Assembly (NCBI GenBank): GCA_018056765.1
Contig: JAGPFA010000007.1
Coordinates: forward strand, 1 to 34,580
Direction: 5' to 3'
DNA from: Syntrophaceae bacterium
GTDB lineage: Bacteria > Desulfobacterota > Syntrophia > Syntrophales > Smithellaceae
Length of the DNA: 34,580 nt
The position numbers and the translations under genes were made by a program. The notes under the pieces are model-generated. The model was given only the letters and a program-made list of their open reading frames with translations. It was not told the origin of the DNA and did not search any database. Shown here piece after piece: positions 1 through 7,589 of this stretch. How positions within the stretch are numbered: position 1 is the stretch's first letter; each line of letters opens with the position of its first letter.

Positions 1-24
1 ATCCTTATTTCGCTTTTTTACCAT
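1..24 (-). CDS. 5' end of an unidentified leftward gene (partial)
   Basis: On the minus strand an ATG at 24-22 is preceded by a perfect AGGAGGT Shine-Dalgarno (plus-strand 31-37) with a 6-nt spacer. Eight codons are visible before the window edge and read MVKKRNKD. A strong ribosome-binding site at a good distance makes a real start likely, but too little protein is present to name it. The basic N-terminus fits a ribosomal, DNA-binding or membrane-anchored protein equally well. The ribosome-binding site and the start codon both lie in one arm of the inverted repeat at 20-90. Confidence 0.55.
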
Positions 25-90
25 CTGGGTACCTCCTGTTGTTTGGGGTTTATTTGCATATTCCTTTATACAACAGGTTTCCCAGATGGT
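20..90 (-). promoter_or_regulatory. Inverted repeat covering the RBS and start of the left-edge gene
   Basis: Plus-strand 20-29 (ACCATCTGGG) is the exact reverse complement of 81-90, and 35-41 (CCTGTTG) is the exact reverse complement of 71-77. Together they give a 17-bp stem with a small asymmetric internal loop and a 29-nt apical loop (42-70). In a leftward transcript that starts upstream of position 90, the start codon would be paired and the Shine-Dalgarno would be half paired, half in the internal loop. Alternatively, a TATAAA (-10-like, minus strand, 70-65) lies in the loop. If transcription starts there, the two arms would instead be paired operator half-sites flanking a promoter. Confidence 0.5.
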
Positions 91-133
91 TCATTCAATA
101 TTTAATAAATGCGTGCAAGATTCAGGTTGTTAC

Positions 134-820
134 TTAACTGAGCTTCCTTATCCCTTCAGCCAGATCGGCCAGTTGTTTTTGATCCAGAATTGTAATCGTA
201 CGGATATCTGTTCTTATGATGTTCTCTTCCGCCATCCGTCTGAGAATGCGCGAAAGTGTTTCCGGAATCGTGCCCAAAAGGCCGGCCATCTGATTTTTGG
301 AGACACTGAGCTCGATGACCGGGTTGGTCCCGTTATCCCGGATCTGGTACAAAAGGTAAGCCGCCAGCCTTCCCGGCACCTCTTTGAGTGAGAGATTTTC
401 CACCAGCGTGGTCAGCTTGCGCAGCCGCAGCGACAAAAGACCAAGCATGGATAAGGCCAAAACCGGGTCTTGCCGGATCAGGTCCACAAACTTTGTGGTT
501 GGAAAAAAAAGAACAGGAGTTTCCACCAGCGCCGTGGCTGACGCGGGAAAGTTCGTTCCGGAGAAAACAGCCGCTTCACCAAACGGTTCCGGTGCTTCCA
601 GGATGTGGAAAATCTGCTCTTTACCGTCAGGGGATAATTTGAAGATTTTCACCTTCCCCGCCAAAATGACATAGAAGCCGTCGGCATCATCCCCTTCTGA
701 GAAAAACACCTGTCCCCTGGAATAATATCTTCTCTGGGCGATACCCGCCAGCGCCGCGCACTGATTGGACTTCAGGCCCTGAAAGAGGGGAAGCCCCGCA
801 ATGATCGATGACATATCCAT
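134..820 (-). CDS. CRP/FNR-family transcriptional regulator, HcpR-like
   Basis: This 228-aa protein has an N-terminal cyclic-nucleotide-binding-type beta-roll (about 10-125; FSEGDDADGFYVILAGKV and FGEAAVFSG are typical), a long dimerisation helix, and a C-terminal winged helix-turn-helix with a recognition helix around GTIPETLSRILRRM. There is no FNR-style N-terminal cysteine cluster, so it does not look like a [4Fe-4S] oxygen sensor. The divergent neighbour is hcp, and a palindromic FNR-like site lies between them. That is the arrangement of HcpR/DNR-type regulators that respond to nitric oxide or nitrite, so control of hcp is the likely job (inference from context). I chose ATG 820 because AGGA lies 7 nt upstream; the longer TTG start at 835 has no Shine-Dalgarno. 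The effector cannot be read from sequence. Confidence 0.88.
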   Translation of the reverse strand: MDMSSIIAGLPLFQGLKSNQCAALAGIAQRRYYSRGQVFFSEGDDADGFYVILAGKVKIFKLSPDGKEQIFHILEAPEPFGEAAVFSGTNFPASATALVETPVLFFPTTKFVDLIRQDPVLALSMLGLLSLRLRKLTTLVENLSLKEVPGRLAAYLLYQIRDNGTNPVIELSVSKNQMAGLLGTIPETLSRILRRMAEENIIRTDIRTITILDQKQLADLAEGIRKLS

Positions 821-852
821 AGTTTTATCCTGCAAAAAAATAACATTGAAGT

Positions 853-866
853 TTGACTTAAGTCAA
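853..866. promoter_or_regulatory. FNR/HcpR-like operator palindrome
   Basis: TTGACTTAAGTCAA is a perfect 14-bp palindrome with TTGAC-N4-GTCAA half-sites, one base per half from the classic FNR box TTGAT-N4-ATCAA. It lies in the 111-bp gap between the divergent regulator (start 820) and hcp (start 932), with its centre 72 nt before the hcp ATG and 39 nt before the regulator ATG. This position fits control of both genes by the regulator. Binding is inferred. Confidence 0.72.
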
Positions 867-931
867 GGCGCAACTGGCCGGCATTGATTAGTTTGCCATC
901 TCATAAAGCATAAATCAAAAGGAGATGATTG

Positions 932-2575
932 ATGGATAATTTGGCAATGTTTTGTTACCAGTGTGAACAGACGGCAAAGGGCGGGGCATGCATAAAAGCG
1001 GGGGTGTGCGGCAAAGATGCACAGGTGGCCGCGCTTCAGGATCTGCTCGTGTATGCTCTCGAAGGGCTTTCGATTGTGGCCACCGACGCCCGTAAGGCCG
1101 GGATTGCCGATCGTGAAGTGGATGTTTTCACCGTCAAGGCGCTTTTTTCAACTCTCACCAATGTAGATTTCGACCCGGATCGTTTCGTGAAATTGATTGA
1201 CCGCAGTGTTGAGCTTCGTGAGGCTTTGAAAGACAGGGCGAAAAAAGCCGGCGCGGCGATTGATGAAAAAGCCCCGTGCGTGAATTATCAGCCGGAAAAG
1301 ACACTTGAAGGGCTGACCAACCAGGCAGATGTGGCTTCGCTCAGGCCGGCCGCCGGTGTAAATGCGGATATCGAGTCGCTCAAACATATCCTTCTTTTCG
1401 GTCTCAAAGGCGTGGCCGCCTACGCGGATCACGCACAGATTCTCGGTAAGGAAGACGATGCCGTTTTCGCCTTTATTCATAAAGCGCTTGCGGCGATTGC
1501 CCGGGAAAACCTCGACCTCGATGCCTGGGTCGGCCTCGTGCTCAGATGCGGCGAGATTAATCTGCGGACAATGGAACTTCTTGACGCCGCCAATACCGGC
1601 ACATTCGGCCATCCCGTTCCTACTAAAGTGCCACTGGGTGCAAAAAAAGGAAAGGCTATCCTCGTTTCCGGCCATGATCTGAAGGACCTCGCGGAGCTCC
1701 TGCGGCAGACCGAGGGGAAAGGCATCAATATTTACACTCATGGCGAGATGCTGCCTGCGCACGGTTATCCGGAGCTGAAAAAATATCCTCACTTTTACGG
1801 CCACTACGGTACGGCCTGGCAGAATCAGACCAGAGAATTTGCCGAATTTCCGGGCGCGATTTTGATGACGACCAACTGTATTCAGAAGCCGCGTGATTCC
1901 TACAAAGACAATATCTTTACCACTGGTCTGGTCGGCTGGCCCGGCGTGCGGCATATTTCAGATCACGACTTCAGCCCCGTGATTGAAAAAGCACTTTCGC
2001 TGCCCGGTTTTCCGGAAGACATCGAAGGCAAGACCGTCACGGTCGGATTCGGTCACAACGCGGTGATGAATGTCGCCGGTGCCGTGATTGATGCTGTCAA
2101 GGGGAAGGCGATCCGTCATTTTTTCCTGGTGGCCGGCTGCGACGGAGCCAAGCCGGGGCGCAATTACTATACGGAGTTTGTGGAAAAAGCCCCGAAAGAT
2201 ACGGTAGTGATGACACTTGCCTGCGGGAAGTTCCGTTTCTTCGATATGGATCTGGGCGACATCGGCGGCATTCCCAGACTGCTGGATATCGGCCAGTGTA
2301 ATGACGCATATTCCGCCATCCAGATTGCGGTGGCGCTGGCCAGGGCTTTCAACTGCGAAGTCAACGATTTACCCCTGTCGATGATTTTGTCCTGGTATGA
2401 ACAAAAGGCGGTGGCGATTTTACTGACACTGCTTCATCTGGGCATTAAAGACATCCGCCTGGGGCCGTCGCTGCCTGCATTTATCACACCCAACGTTCTT
2501 AACGTTCTGGTCGAGAATTTCGCGATCAAACCGATAGCCACCCCGGAAGAAGATTTGAAAGCGATCCTCGGCTAG
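932..2575 (+). CDS. hcp: Hybrid cluster protein (hydroxylamine reductase / NO-stress protein)
   Basis: The 547-aa length is normal for class I Hcp. The N-terminal cysteines C8, C11, C20 and C26 (C-x2-C-x8-C-x5-C) hold the proximal Fe-S cluster. Downstream motifs of the hybrid 4Fe-2S-2O cluster site are all present: GHDLKDL, YTHGEMLPAHGYPELKKYPH, MTTNCI, VAGCDGAKPGR, MTLACGKFRF, DIGQCND and SWYEQKA. Family members reduce hydroxylamine in vitro and act on nitric oxide and protein S-nitrosylation in vivo, in the cytoplasm of anaerobes. ATG 932 has GGAG at 921-924 with a 7-nt spacer; the TTG at 929 is a weaker alternative. No hcr reductase gene follows, so the electron donor is encoded elsewhere. 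The upstream palindrome suggests regulation by the divergent CRP/FNR protein. Confidence 0.97.
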   Translation: MDNLAMFCYQCEQTAKGGACIKAGVCGKDAQVAALQDLLVYALEGLSIVATDARKAGIADREVDVFTVKALFSTLTNVDFDPDRFVKLIDRSVELREALKDRAKKAGAAIDEKAPCVNYQPEKTLEGLTNQADVASLRPAAGVNADIESLKHILLFGLKGVAAYADHAQILGKEDDAVFAFIHKALAAIARENLDLDAWVGLVLRCGEINLRTMELLDAANTGTFGHPVPTKVPLGAKKGKAILVSGHDLKDLAELLRQTEGKGINIYTHGEMLPAHGYPELKKYPHFYGHYGTAWQNQTREFAEFPGAILMTTNCIQKPRDSYKDNIFTTGLVGWPGVRHISDHDFSPVIEKALSLPGFPEDIEGKTVTVGFGHNAVMNVAGAVIDAVKGKAIRHFFLVAGCDGAKPGRNYYTEFVEKAPKDTVVMTLACGKFRFFDMDLGDIGGIPRLLDIGQCNDAYSAIQIAVALARAFNCEVNDLPLSMILSWYEQKAVAILLTLLHLGIKDIRLGPSLPAFITPNVLNVLVENFAIKPIATPEEDLKAILG

Positions 2576-2620
2576 TCCGGGCAAGGAACCCTTTCTTTCC
2601 CCTTTCTTCCCTTTCTTTCG

Positions 2621-2649
2621 GCCGGAGCTGCCCCCGTGGCGGCTCCGGC
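2621..2649. terminator. GC-rich hairpin between convergent hcp and rpiB
   Basis: A 12-bp stem (GCCGGAGCTGCC with GGCGGCTCCGGC, one G-U wobble) closes a 5-nt loop, 45 nt after the hcp stop and 38 nt after the rpiB stop. It sits between convergent genes, where a bidirectional terminator is expected. No T-run follows on either strand, so it is not a canonical intrinsic terminator. It may block 3'-end decay instead. Confidence 0.45.
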
Positions 2650-2686
2650 ACCGGCACACGATGTTCAAAAGCCCGGGTAACGACAA

Positions 2687-3133
2687 TCAGCATTGATCTT
2701 CCAGCGCCGCTAGTTTGGCGATGCGCCGGTCGTGACGTCCTCCTTCGTACTCGGTACCGATGAACTTGTCGATCATCTCCGTCACCGGCATATTATAATG
2801 GACGCGTCCGCCAAAAGCGATGAAATTGGCGTTATTGTGAGCTTTGGCCATTTGTGCCGTGAAAAGATCGCTGATCAGGGCGCAACGGATACCTTTGATT
2901 TTGTTGGCTGCCATCGAAATGCCGATGCCGGTGCCGCAAAGCAGTATGCCGAATTCGTAGCCGCCTTTATTGAATTCATCGCAAGCCGCTTTGGCCATGT
3001 CCGGGTAATCGACGGACTGACTTCCGAAGGTTCCCAGGTCAATAACAGAAAAATATTTTTTTTTCAGGAATTGGACAATCGCTTCTTTTAACTCAAGTGC
3101 GCCGTGGTCTCCGGCAATGACGATTTTTTTCAT
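2687..3133 (-). CDS. rpiB: Ribose-5-phosphate isomerase B
   Basis: The 148-aa protein matches the RpiB/LacA-B family over its full length. Visible motifs are AGDHG at residues 7-11, CGTGIGISMAANK with catalytic Cys66, HNNANFIAFGGR near residue 100, and the C-terminal GGRHDRRI. It interconverts ribose 5-phosphate and ribulose 5-phosphate in the non-oxidative pentose phosphate pathway, in the cytoplasm. ATG 3133 has GGAGG 6 nt upstream. It is divergent from xerD across a 105-bp gap that holds a promoter for each gene. Isomerisation of allose phosphate is a known side activity of the family. It should not be mistaken for the missing KdsD, which belongs to a different (SIS-domain) fold. Confidence 0.95.
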   Translation of the reverse strand: MKKIVIAGDHGALELKEAIVQFLKKKYFSVIDLGTFGSQSVDYPDMAKAACDEFNKGGYEFGILLCGTGIGISMAANKIKGIRCALISDLFTAQMAKAHNNANFIAFGGRVHYNMPVTEMIDKFIGTEYEGGRHDRRIAKLAALEDQC

Positions 3134-3166
3134 GTCAAGCCTCCAATTTTTAAGAAGGATGGTTTT

Positions 3167-3194
3167 CTTCTACAAGATTGAAAGCTGATGTCAA
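3167..3194 (-). promoter_or_regulatory. Predicted sigma-70 promoter for rpiB
   Basis: On the minus strand a perfect -35 TTGACA (plus 3194-3189) is followed by a 16-bp spacer and a -10 TAGAAG (plus 3172-3167, 4 of 6). The start site would fall near 3160, giving a 5' UTR of about 27 nt with a good Shine-Dalgarno. Confidence 0.55.
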
Positions 3195-3203
3195 CAAAAA
3201 AAC

Positions 3204-3232
3204 TTTACATACCAACAGTATTTGCGTAAAAA
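3204..3232 (+). promoter_or_regulatory. Predicted sigma-70 promoter for xerD
   Basis: A -35 TTTACA (3204-3209, 5 of 6), 17-bp spacer and -10 TAAAAA (3227-3232, 4 of 6) point to a start site at about 3239, the A of the xerD ATG. That would make the transcript leaderless. Confidence 0.4.
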
Positions 3233-3238
3233 ATCGAC

Positions 3239-4126
3239 ATGCAGACGATGTTGACCAGATATCTTGATTATCTCCTGATTGAAAAAGGGCTCTCCGATAA
3301 TACGCGGGAGGCGTACCGGCGTGATCTGCAGCGTTTTGTTGTATTTCTTGCACAAAAAGGACTGACGGATGTACGCTTTGTGAACGCAAAAACCGTGGTT
3401 GAGTTTCTTGTGCTGCTCAAGGGCGAGGGACTGTCCGCCAATTCCACAAACCGTTCGCTTGCCGCCCTGAGGGGGTTTTACCGGTATTTGCTGGAGGAAA
3501 AACAGATTGATGAATCGCCCCTGGCCGACATTGATCGTGCCAAGGTATGGATGCGTCTGCCGGACACCTTAAGCCGTGAGGAGATGAGCCTTGTGCTTGC
3601 ACAACCCTCCGTGGAAAGTCCGGCCGGCCTGCGCGACAAGGCCATGCTCGAGCTTCTTTACGCTTCCGGGCTGCGGGTTTCCGAGCTGGCGGGTCTGACG
3701 ATGAACAGTATCAACTGGCAGGTGGGATTTCTCATTGTCATGGGGAAGGGGGGTAAGGAGAGAGGTGTCCCCGTAGGGGAAAAAGCCTATGAATGTCTCC
3801 GCCGCTATATCGAAGAAGCCAGGCCGGTGTTCATGAAATCAAAAACAACGGATATTTTGTTTCTTAACCGGTTCGGCCGCTCCTTTACCCGTCAGGGACT
3901 GTGGAAAATAATCGCCTCCTATGCGAAAAAAGCAGGCTTGCAAAAAAATGTCCATCCGCATACATTCCGACATTCATTCGCGTCCCATCTTCTGGAAGGG
4001 GGAGCTGATTTGCGGGCCGTGCAACTTATGCTGGGACATGCCGATATTGCCACGACCCAGATTTATACCCATGTGACCAAAGAGCGTCTCAGGGAAATCC
4101 ACAGAAAATATCACCCACGGGGTTAA
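3239..4126 (+). CDS. xerD: Tyrosine recombinase XerD
   Basis: The 295-aa protein has an N-terminal SAM-like core-binding domain (about 1-90) and a C-terminal catalytic domain. All catalytic residues are present: Arg146 (SGLRVSEL), Lys170 (MGKGGKER), His241 and Arg244 (HTFRHSFASH), His267 (LGHADI) and Tyr276 (TTQIYTHV). The tail ERLREIHRKYHPRG matches XerD better than XerC. It resolves chromosome dimers at dif with a XerC partner encoded elsewhere. No Shine-Dalgarno is visible before ATG 3239 or the next ATG at 3248, and the predicted promoter would make the message leaderless. The following TPR gene starts 6 nt after the stop, suggesting co-transcription. Confidence 0.95.
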   Translation: MQTMLTRYLDYLLIEKGLSDNTREAYRRDLQRFVVFLAQKGLTDVRFVNAKTVVEFLVLLKGEGLSANSTNRSLAALRGFYRYLLEEKQIDESPLADIDRAKVWMRLPDTLSREEMSLVLAQPSVESPAGLRDKAMLELLYASGLRVSELAGLTMNSINWQVGFLIVMGKGGKERGVPVGEKAYECLRRYIEEARPVFMKSKTTDILFLNRFGRSFTRQGLWKIIASYAKKAGLQKNVHPHTFRHSFASHLLEGGADLRAVQLMLGHADIATTQIYTHVTKERLREIHRKYHPRG

Positions 4127-4132
4127 AAACAG

Positions 4133-6136
4133 ATGCCCGGGATAAGTTCACACAATAAAAAACAGCCGTCAGGAAGAAAAGCCGGCCCAGGAAAAAAGAA
4201 GGTTGTGATCGTTCTGGTGGCGGCTTTTGTCCTGCTGGCGGCGGCCTGCGTATTTTTCCGGCCGGTGGTGCTGCAGTCTGTGCTGTTCCTGGCGCGCCGT
4301 ACGGGAAATACGTTTTGCCATTACCTTTTGAAGAGTGAGCCGCAGTTTTATTATCTGCTTGTTGAAAAAAACGGTCGGGACATGCGCCTTTCCGATGACG
4401 AAGCGCTTGAGATAACCTATCGCGATGAGTTTATCATCAAAAGCGTGGCCAGCGATGACCTGGGGGGAAAATTTACCGGTGTGACGGTTGAAGGTATCGG
4501 TGACCGGGGCAATCATCTGGGCATGGGGCTAAGAGGTGTGGATTTCGTGAATGCGATCATGCAGGGCGAATCCGGGGAGATGGGACAATCGGCAATGAAC
4601 GCCTATAAGATCCGCGTCTATTACAAGAATAAAGATATTGCCCTGATTCCTCTTCATGTAGGCATCACGCCGCAGGACTGGCTAAGATTTGCAGAAAAGT
4701 TCAGCTCGTCCCAAAAGAGTATCAGTTATCTGAAGGAGGCGATGGAGAAAAACGTCAACGATACGGGTGTGCGCAGAGTGTTGGCAGGCATTTATCTGAA
4801 GCAGAATAAGCATGTGGAAGCTGCGGCAATTTATGAAGAAATCCTGCGTTTGACTCCCGATGATGCGGGAGTCATAAAAGATCTGGCCCGCTGCTATATT
4901 CAAAGCGGCCGTTTTGGGCAGGCGGCGGAAATATTATCGCGTCTGATCGCGTCCGGAAAACAAGATGCAGGTGTCTTTTCCCTGCTGGGGGAGGCCTACG
5001 GCGGAAAAAATGATTGGAGTGAGGCCGTCGGGTATTACAGTAAGGCCCTGGAGAGTGAACCGGACAATGACGGACTCAGACTGCTCATGGCCGGGGCCTG
5101 TGAGCGGGCTGGTCAGACGGACGCGGCAATCGGCCAGTATCTGGAAATCACAAAGAAATCTCCTGATGACCTATCGGCGTGGCGGGGGTTGGGAGCTTTG
5201 TATCTGAAAAACAAGAAATACCGCCAGGCTCTGGATGCCTACACCAGGGTCATTAAAGCCAGTCCCGACGACGCCTACGCTTATGTAAATATGGCCATCG
5301 CCAGCGCCGGGATGGGCAGAAATAATGAAGAAATGAGCTACCTGAAAAAAGCGCTGGCCCTGTCGCCTCAGGAACCGGCCATCCGTTTCCATCTCGGCGC
5401 GGCCTATGAGAGAAGAAAAAAGACTGCTGATGCCGAGCGGGAATACAGGTTTGTGCTGGCGAAGAATCCGGATGATGACCAGGCACGCGAACGCCTGGCG
5501 GAGATTGCTTTCCAAAGTAAAAACTACCGTCAGGCAGCAGTTTATCTGGAGGCACTGGCGCGGAAATATCCCCAAAAACTTGATATTCTTGTCAAGCTCG
5601 CTTATGCTTACGGTGAAATGAAAAACTTTGCGGACTCGGCACGCTGCTATGAAAAAGCGGTCGGGATGGGGCTCAGGGATCAAACCCTGTATGCCAATCT
5701 GGCCTACACCTACGAGCAGCTCGGCAAAGAAAAAGAAGCTGTTAATTACTACAAAAAAGTTTCGCCGCCGGACACAAAGACATCGGCCTACATTGCCGGC
5801 TATTACCTGAAAGAAAAGCAATTTCCCGAGGCCATAAAATATTATCAGCAGCTGGTGAAGTTAGAGCCGCGGAAGGCGTCCTCTTATTTCAGTCTGGGTT
5901 ACGCCCATAGCGCCGCCGGAAGCTGGGACAGAGCAATTGAAAATTATCTGATGGCACTCAAGTATGACCGGGAAGATGATGAGATTTACGCGAATTTAGG
6001 AGTTGCTTATGAACAAAAAGGGCTTTATGCAGATGCCCTGAAGGCTTACAGAAGCGCATACGAAATCAATCCGCAGACAAAAGTGGCCTCGCGGATTCCC
6101 CGGTTACGCATCCAGTTGATGAAGGAGAAAAAATAA
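4133..6136 (+). CDS. Membrane-anchored TPR-repeat protein
   Basis: This 667-aa protein has a basic N-terminus, a single membrane segment (about residues 24-44) and no signal cleavage site that I can see, so most of it probably faces the periplasm. Residues about 60-170 form a non-repeat region of unknown fold. From about residue 190 to the end there are roughly a dozen tetratricopeptide units with the typical W/L-G-Y-A-P spacing (for example AIKYYQQLVKLEPRKASSYF and YANLGVAYEQKGLYADALKA). TPR arrays mediate protein-protein contacts; partners cannot be read from the sequence. It lies between xerD and kdsA with gaps of 6 and 13 nt, so it is probably in the operon that supplies Kdo and LPS transport. 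A scaffold role in envelope assembly is speculation. Confidence 0.85.
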   Translation: MPGISSHNKKQPSGRKAGPGKKKVVIVLVAAFVLLAAACVFFRPVVLQSVLFLARRTGNTFCHYLLKSEPQFYYLLVEKNGRDMRLSDDEALEITYRDEFIIKSVASDDLGGKFTGVTVEGIGDRGNHLGMGLRGVDFVNAIMQGESGEMGQSAMNAYKIRVYYKNKDIALIPLHVGITPQDWLRFAEKFSSSQKSISYLKEAMEKNVNDTGVRRVLAGIYLKQNKHVEAAAIYEEILRLTPDDAGVIKDLARCYIQSGRFGQAAEILSRLIASGKQDAGVFSLLGEAYGGKNDWSEAVGYYSKALESEPDNDGLRLLMAGACERAGQTDAAIGQYLEITKKSPDDLSAWRGLGALYLKNKKYRQALDAYTRVIKASPDDAYAYVNMAIASAGMGRNNEEMSYLKKALALSPQEPAIRFHLGAAYERRKKTADAEREYRFVLAKNPDDDQARERLAEIAFQSKNYRQAAVYLEALARKYPQKLDILVKLAYAYGEMKNFADSARCYEKAVGMGLRDQTLYANLAYTYEQLGKEKEAVNYYKKVSPPDTKTSAYIAGYYLKEKQFPEAIKYYQQLVKLEPRKASSYFSLGYAHSAAGSWDRAIENYLMALKYDREDDEIYANLGVAYEQKGLYADALKAYRSAYEINPQTKVASRIPRLRIQLMKEKK

Positions 6137-6149
6137 AATACAGGAGCTC

Positions 6150-7004
6150 ATGGTGAAGCAGATAAAGCTCAATAATTTCACAATAGGGGGCAATAATGGT
6201 TTTACACTGATTGCCGGTCCTTGCGTGCTGGAGAACGAAACGGCCGCTGTGGAAATCGCCTTGTACCTGAAGGAGCTGACAAAAAAAATGCAGATTCCTT
6301 TTGTCTTCAAGGCCTCGTACGACAAGGCAAACCGCACTTCCATCGAGTCATACCGTGGGCCAGGGCTGGCCGGCGGTTTGAAAATGCTGGAAAAAGTCAA
6401 AAATGAAGCAGGTGTGCCCGTTATTTCCGATGTCCATCGTTTTGAAGAAATCGATGAGGCGGCGGCGGTGCTCGACATCATGCAGGTGCCCGCCTTTTTG
6501 TGCCGGCAAACGGATTTTGTCGTGGAAGTCGCCAAAAAGGCGAAAATCATCAATGTCAAAAAAGGGCAGTTTCTGGCGCCCTGGGATGTGGTCAACATCA
6601 TTGAGAAGATTAAGTCAGCCGGTATGGAGCAGATTCTGATTACCGAACGGGGCGCGTCCTTCGGCTACAATAATCTGGTCTTTGATGTGCGCGCCCTGCC
6701 GATCATGAGGCAGATGGGATATCCGGTCATTTTCGATGCAACTCACTCCGTTCAGTTGCCCGGCGGGGCCGGTACAGCCTCAGGCGGTCAGCGCGAAATG
6801 GTGCCCTACCTTGCCCGGGCAGCCGTCGCAGCGGGTGTCGACGGGATATTTATGGAGGTTCACCCCGATCCCCCTCGGGCGCTTTGCGACGGGGCGAATT
6901 CAGTTTACCTCAGTTCACTGGAGAAACTCTTGACGGAGTTGAAAAAGATTGATGAGATAGTAAAGACAGCAGCAGACTTCGATCGCGGGCAGGACGGTCA
7001 TTGA
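6150..7004 (+). CDS. kdsA: 2-dehydro-3-deoxyphosphooctonate aldolase (Kdo-8-phosphate synthase)
   Basis: The 284-aa TIM-barrel enzyme condenses phosphoenolpyruvate with arabinose 5-phosphate to make Kdo 8-phosphate, the first committed step to the Kdo of LPS. Motifs include IAGPCVLEN, FKASYDKANR, SYRGPGL, FDATHSVQLPG and FMEVHPDP. Cys25 in AGPC, His199, Glu236 and Asp247 are the four metal ligands of the metal-dependent class; metal-independent enzymes have Asn in place of the Cys. AGGAG stands 5 nt before ATG 6150. kdsC follows after only 8 nt, and the two catalyse neighbouring steps of Kdo synthesis. Confidence 0.97.
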   Translation: MVKQIKLNNFTIGGNNGFTLIAGPCVLENETAAVEIALYLKELTKKMQIPFVFKASYDKANRTSIESYRGPGLAGGLKMLEKVKNEAGVPVISDVHRFEEIDEAAAVLDIMQVPAFLCRQTDFVVEVAKKAKIINVKKGQFLAPWDVVNIIEKIKSAGMEQILITERGASFGYNNLVFDVRALPIMRQMGYPVIFDATHSVQLPGGAGTASGGQREMVPYLARAAVAAGVDGIFMEVHPDPPRALCDGANSVYLSSLEKLLTELKKIDEIVKTAADFDRGQDGH

Positions 7005-7012
7005 GGAGCAAG

Positions 7013-7588
7013 ATGGACAACGAATTACTCAAGAAACTGAAGAAAATAAAGATGCTGGTGCTGGATGTGGACGGGGTGATGACCGACGGCGGCATCATCA
7101 TGGACGGAGGTGGCGGTGAATCGAAGGTGTTCAATGTCCGCGACGGGCACGGGTTGGTTTTATTGCAGCGTCACGGAATAAGTGTGGCCATCCTTACGGG
7201 AAGGACTTCCACAGTGGTCGAGCATCGGGCGCGTGACCTTAAAATAAAAGAAGTCTATCAGGGTGCGCTCAATAAAAAAGAAGTCTTCGTCGGGCTTTTG
7301 CAGAAGAACAACCTCCTTGCGGATGATGTCGCTTATATGGGAGATGATATTGTCGATATCCCCGTGCTGAAAATGGCAGGTTTCTCCGCGGCTGTTTCCG
7401 ATGCGGACGAAACGGTAAAAAAAATCGTTGATCATGTAACCGCCAGCAGGGGAGGGCGGGGCGCTGTGCGTGAGATCTGTGAAATGCTGCTTAAGGCACA
7501 GGATTTCTGGCCGGAGGTTGCCGCCCGCTATGACTTTTCGGAATTTGTACAGACGGAAACAGAGTTTTTACCGAAAGCGGGAAATTGA
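7013..7588 (+). CDS. kdsC: Kdo-8-phosphate phosphatase (HAD family)
   Basis: The 191-aa protein is a C0-type HAD phosphatase that removes phosphate from Kdo 8-phosphate. Motif I is LDVDGVMTDG (nucleophile Asp18, general acid Asp20), motif II is ILTGR, and motif III is YMGDDIVDIP. The region FNVRDGHGL is characteristic of KdsC. ATG 7013 is preceded by GAGGAG; the overlapping TTG at 7001 is less likely. The C-terminus extends about 20 residues past the usual KdsC end, close to the next start. The next gene begins 1 nt after the stop, indicating translational coupling. The kdsD gene, often adjacent in proteobacteria, is absent here. Confidence 0.95.
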   Translation: MDNELLKKLKKIKMLVLDVDGVMTDGGIIMDGGGGESKVFNVRDGHGLVLLQRHGISVAILTGRTSTVVEHRARDLKIKEVYQGALNKKEVFVGLLQKNNLLADDVAYMGDDIVDIPVLKMAGFSAAVSDADETVKKIVDHVTASRGGRGAVREICEMLLKAQDFWPEVAARYDFSEFVQTETEFLPKAGN

Positions 7589-7589
7589 G

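Noticed and set aside
86..391. Plus-strand 101-aa frame over the regulator 3' end
   Set aside because: It is antisense to the CRP/FNR gene for most of its length, has no ribosome-binding site and shows no recognisable protein pattern.
1148..1954. Long minus-strand frame (268 aa) inside hcp
   Set aside because: It is a shadow of a clearly coding gene with complete cluster-binding motifs on the other strand; its sequence resembles no family I know.
3239..4126. Mobile-element integrase
   Set aside because: The protein matches XerD over its full length including the C-terminal tail, and there are no attachment-site repeats, tRNA or cargo genes.
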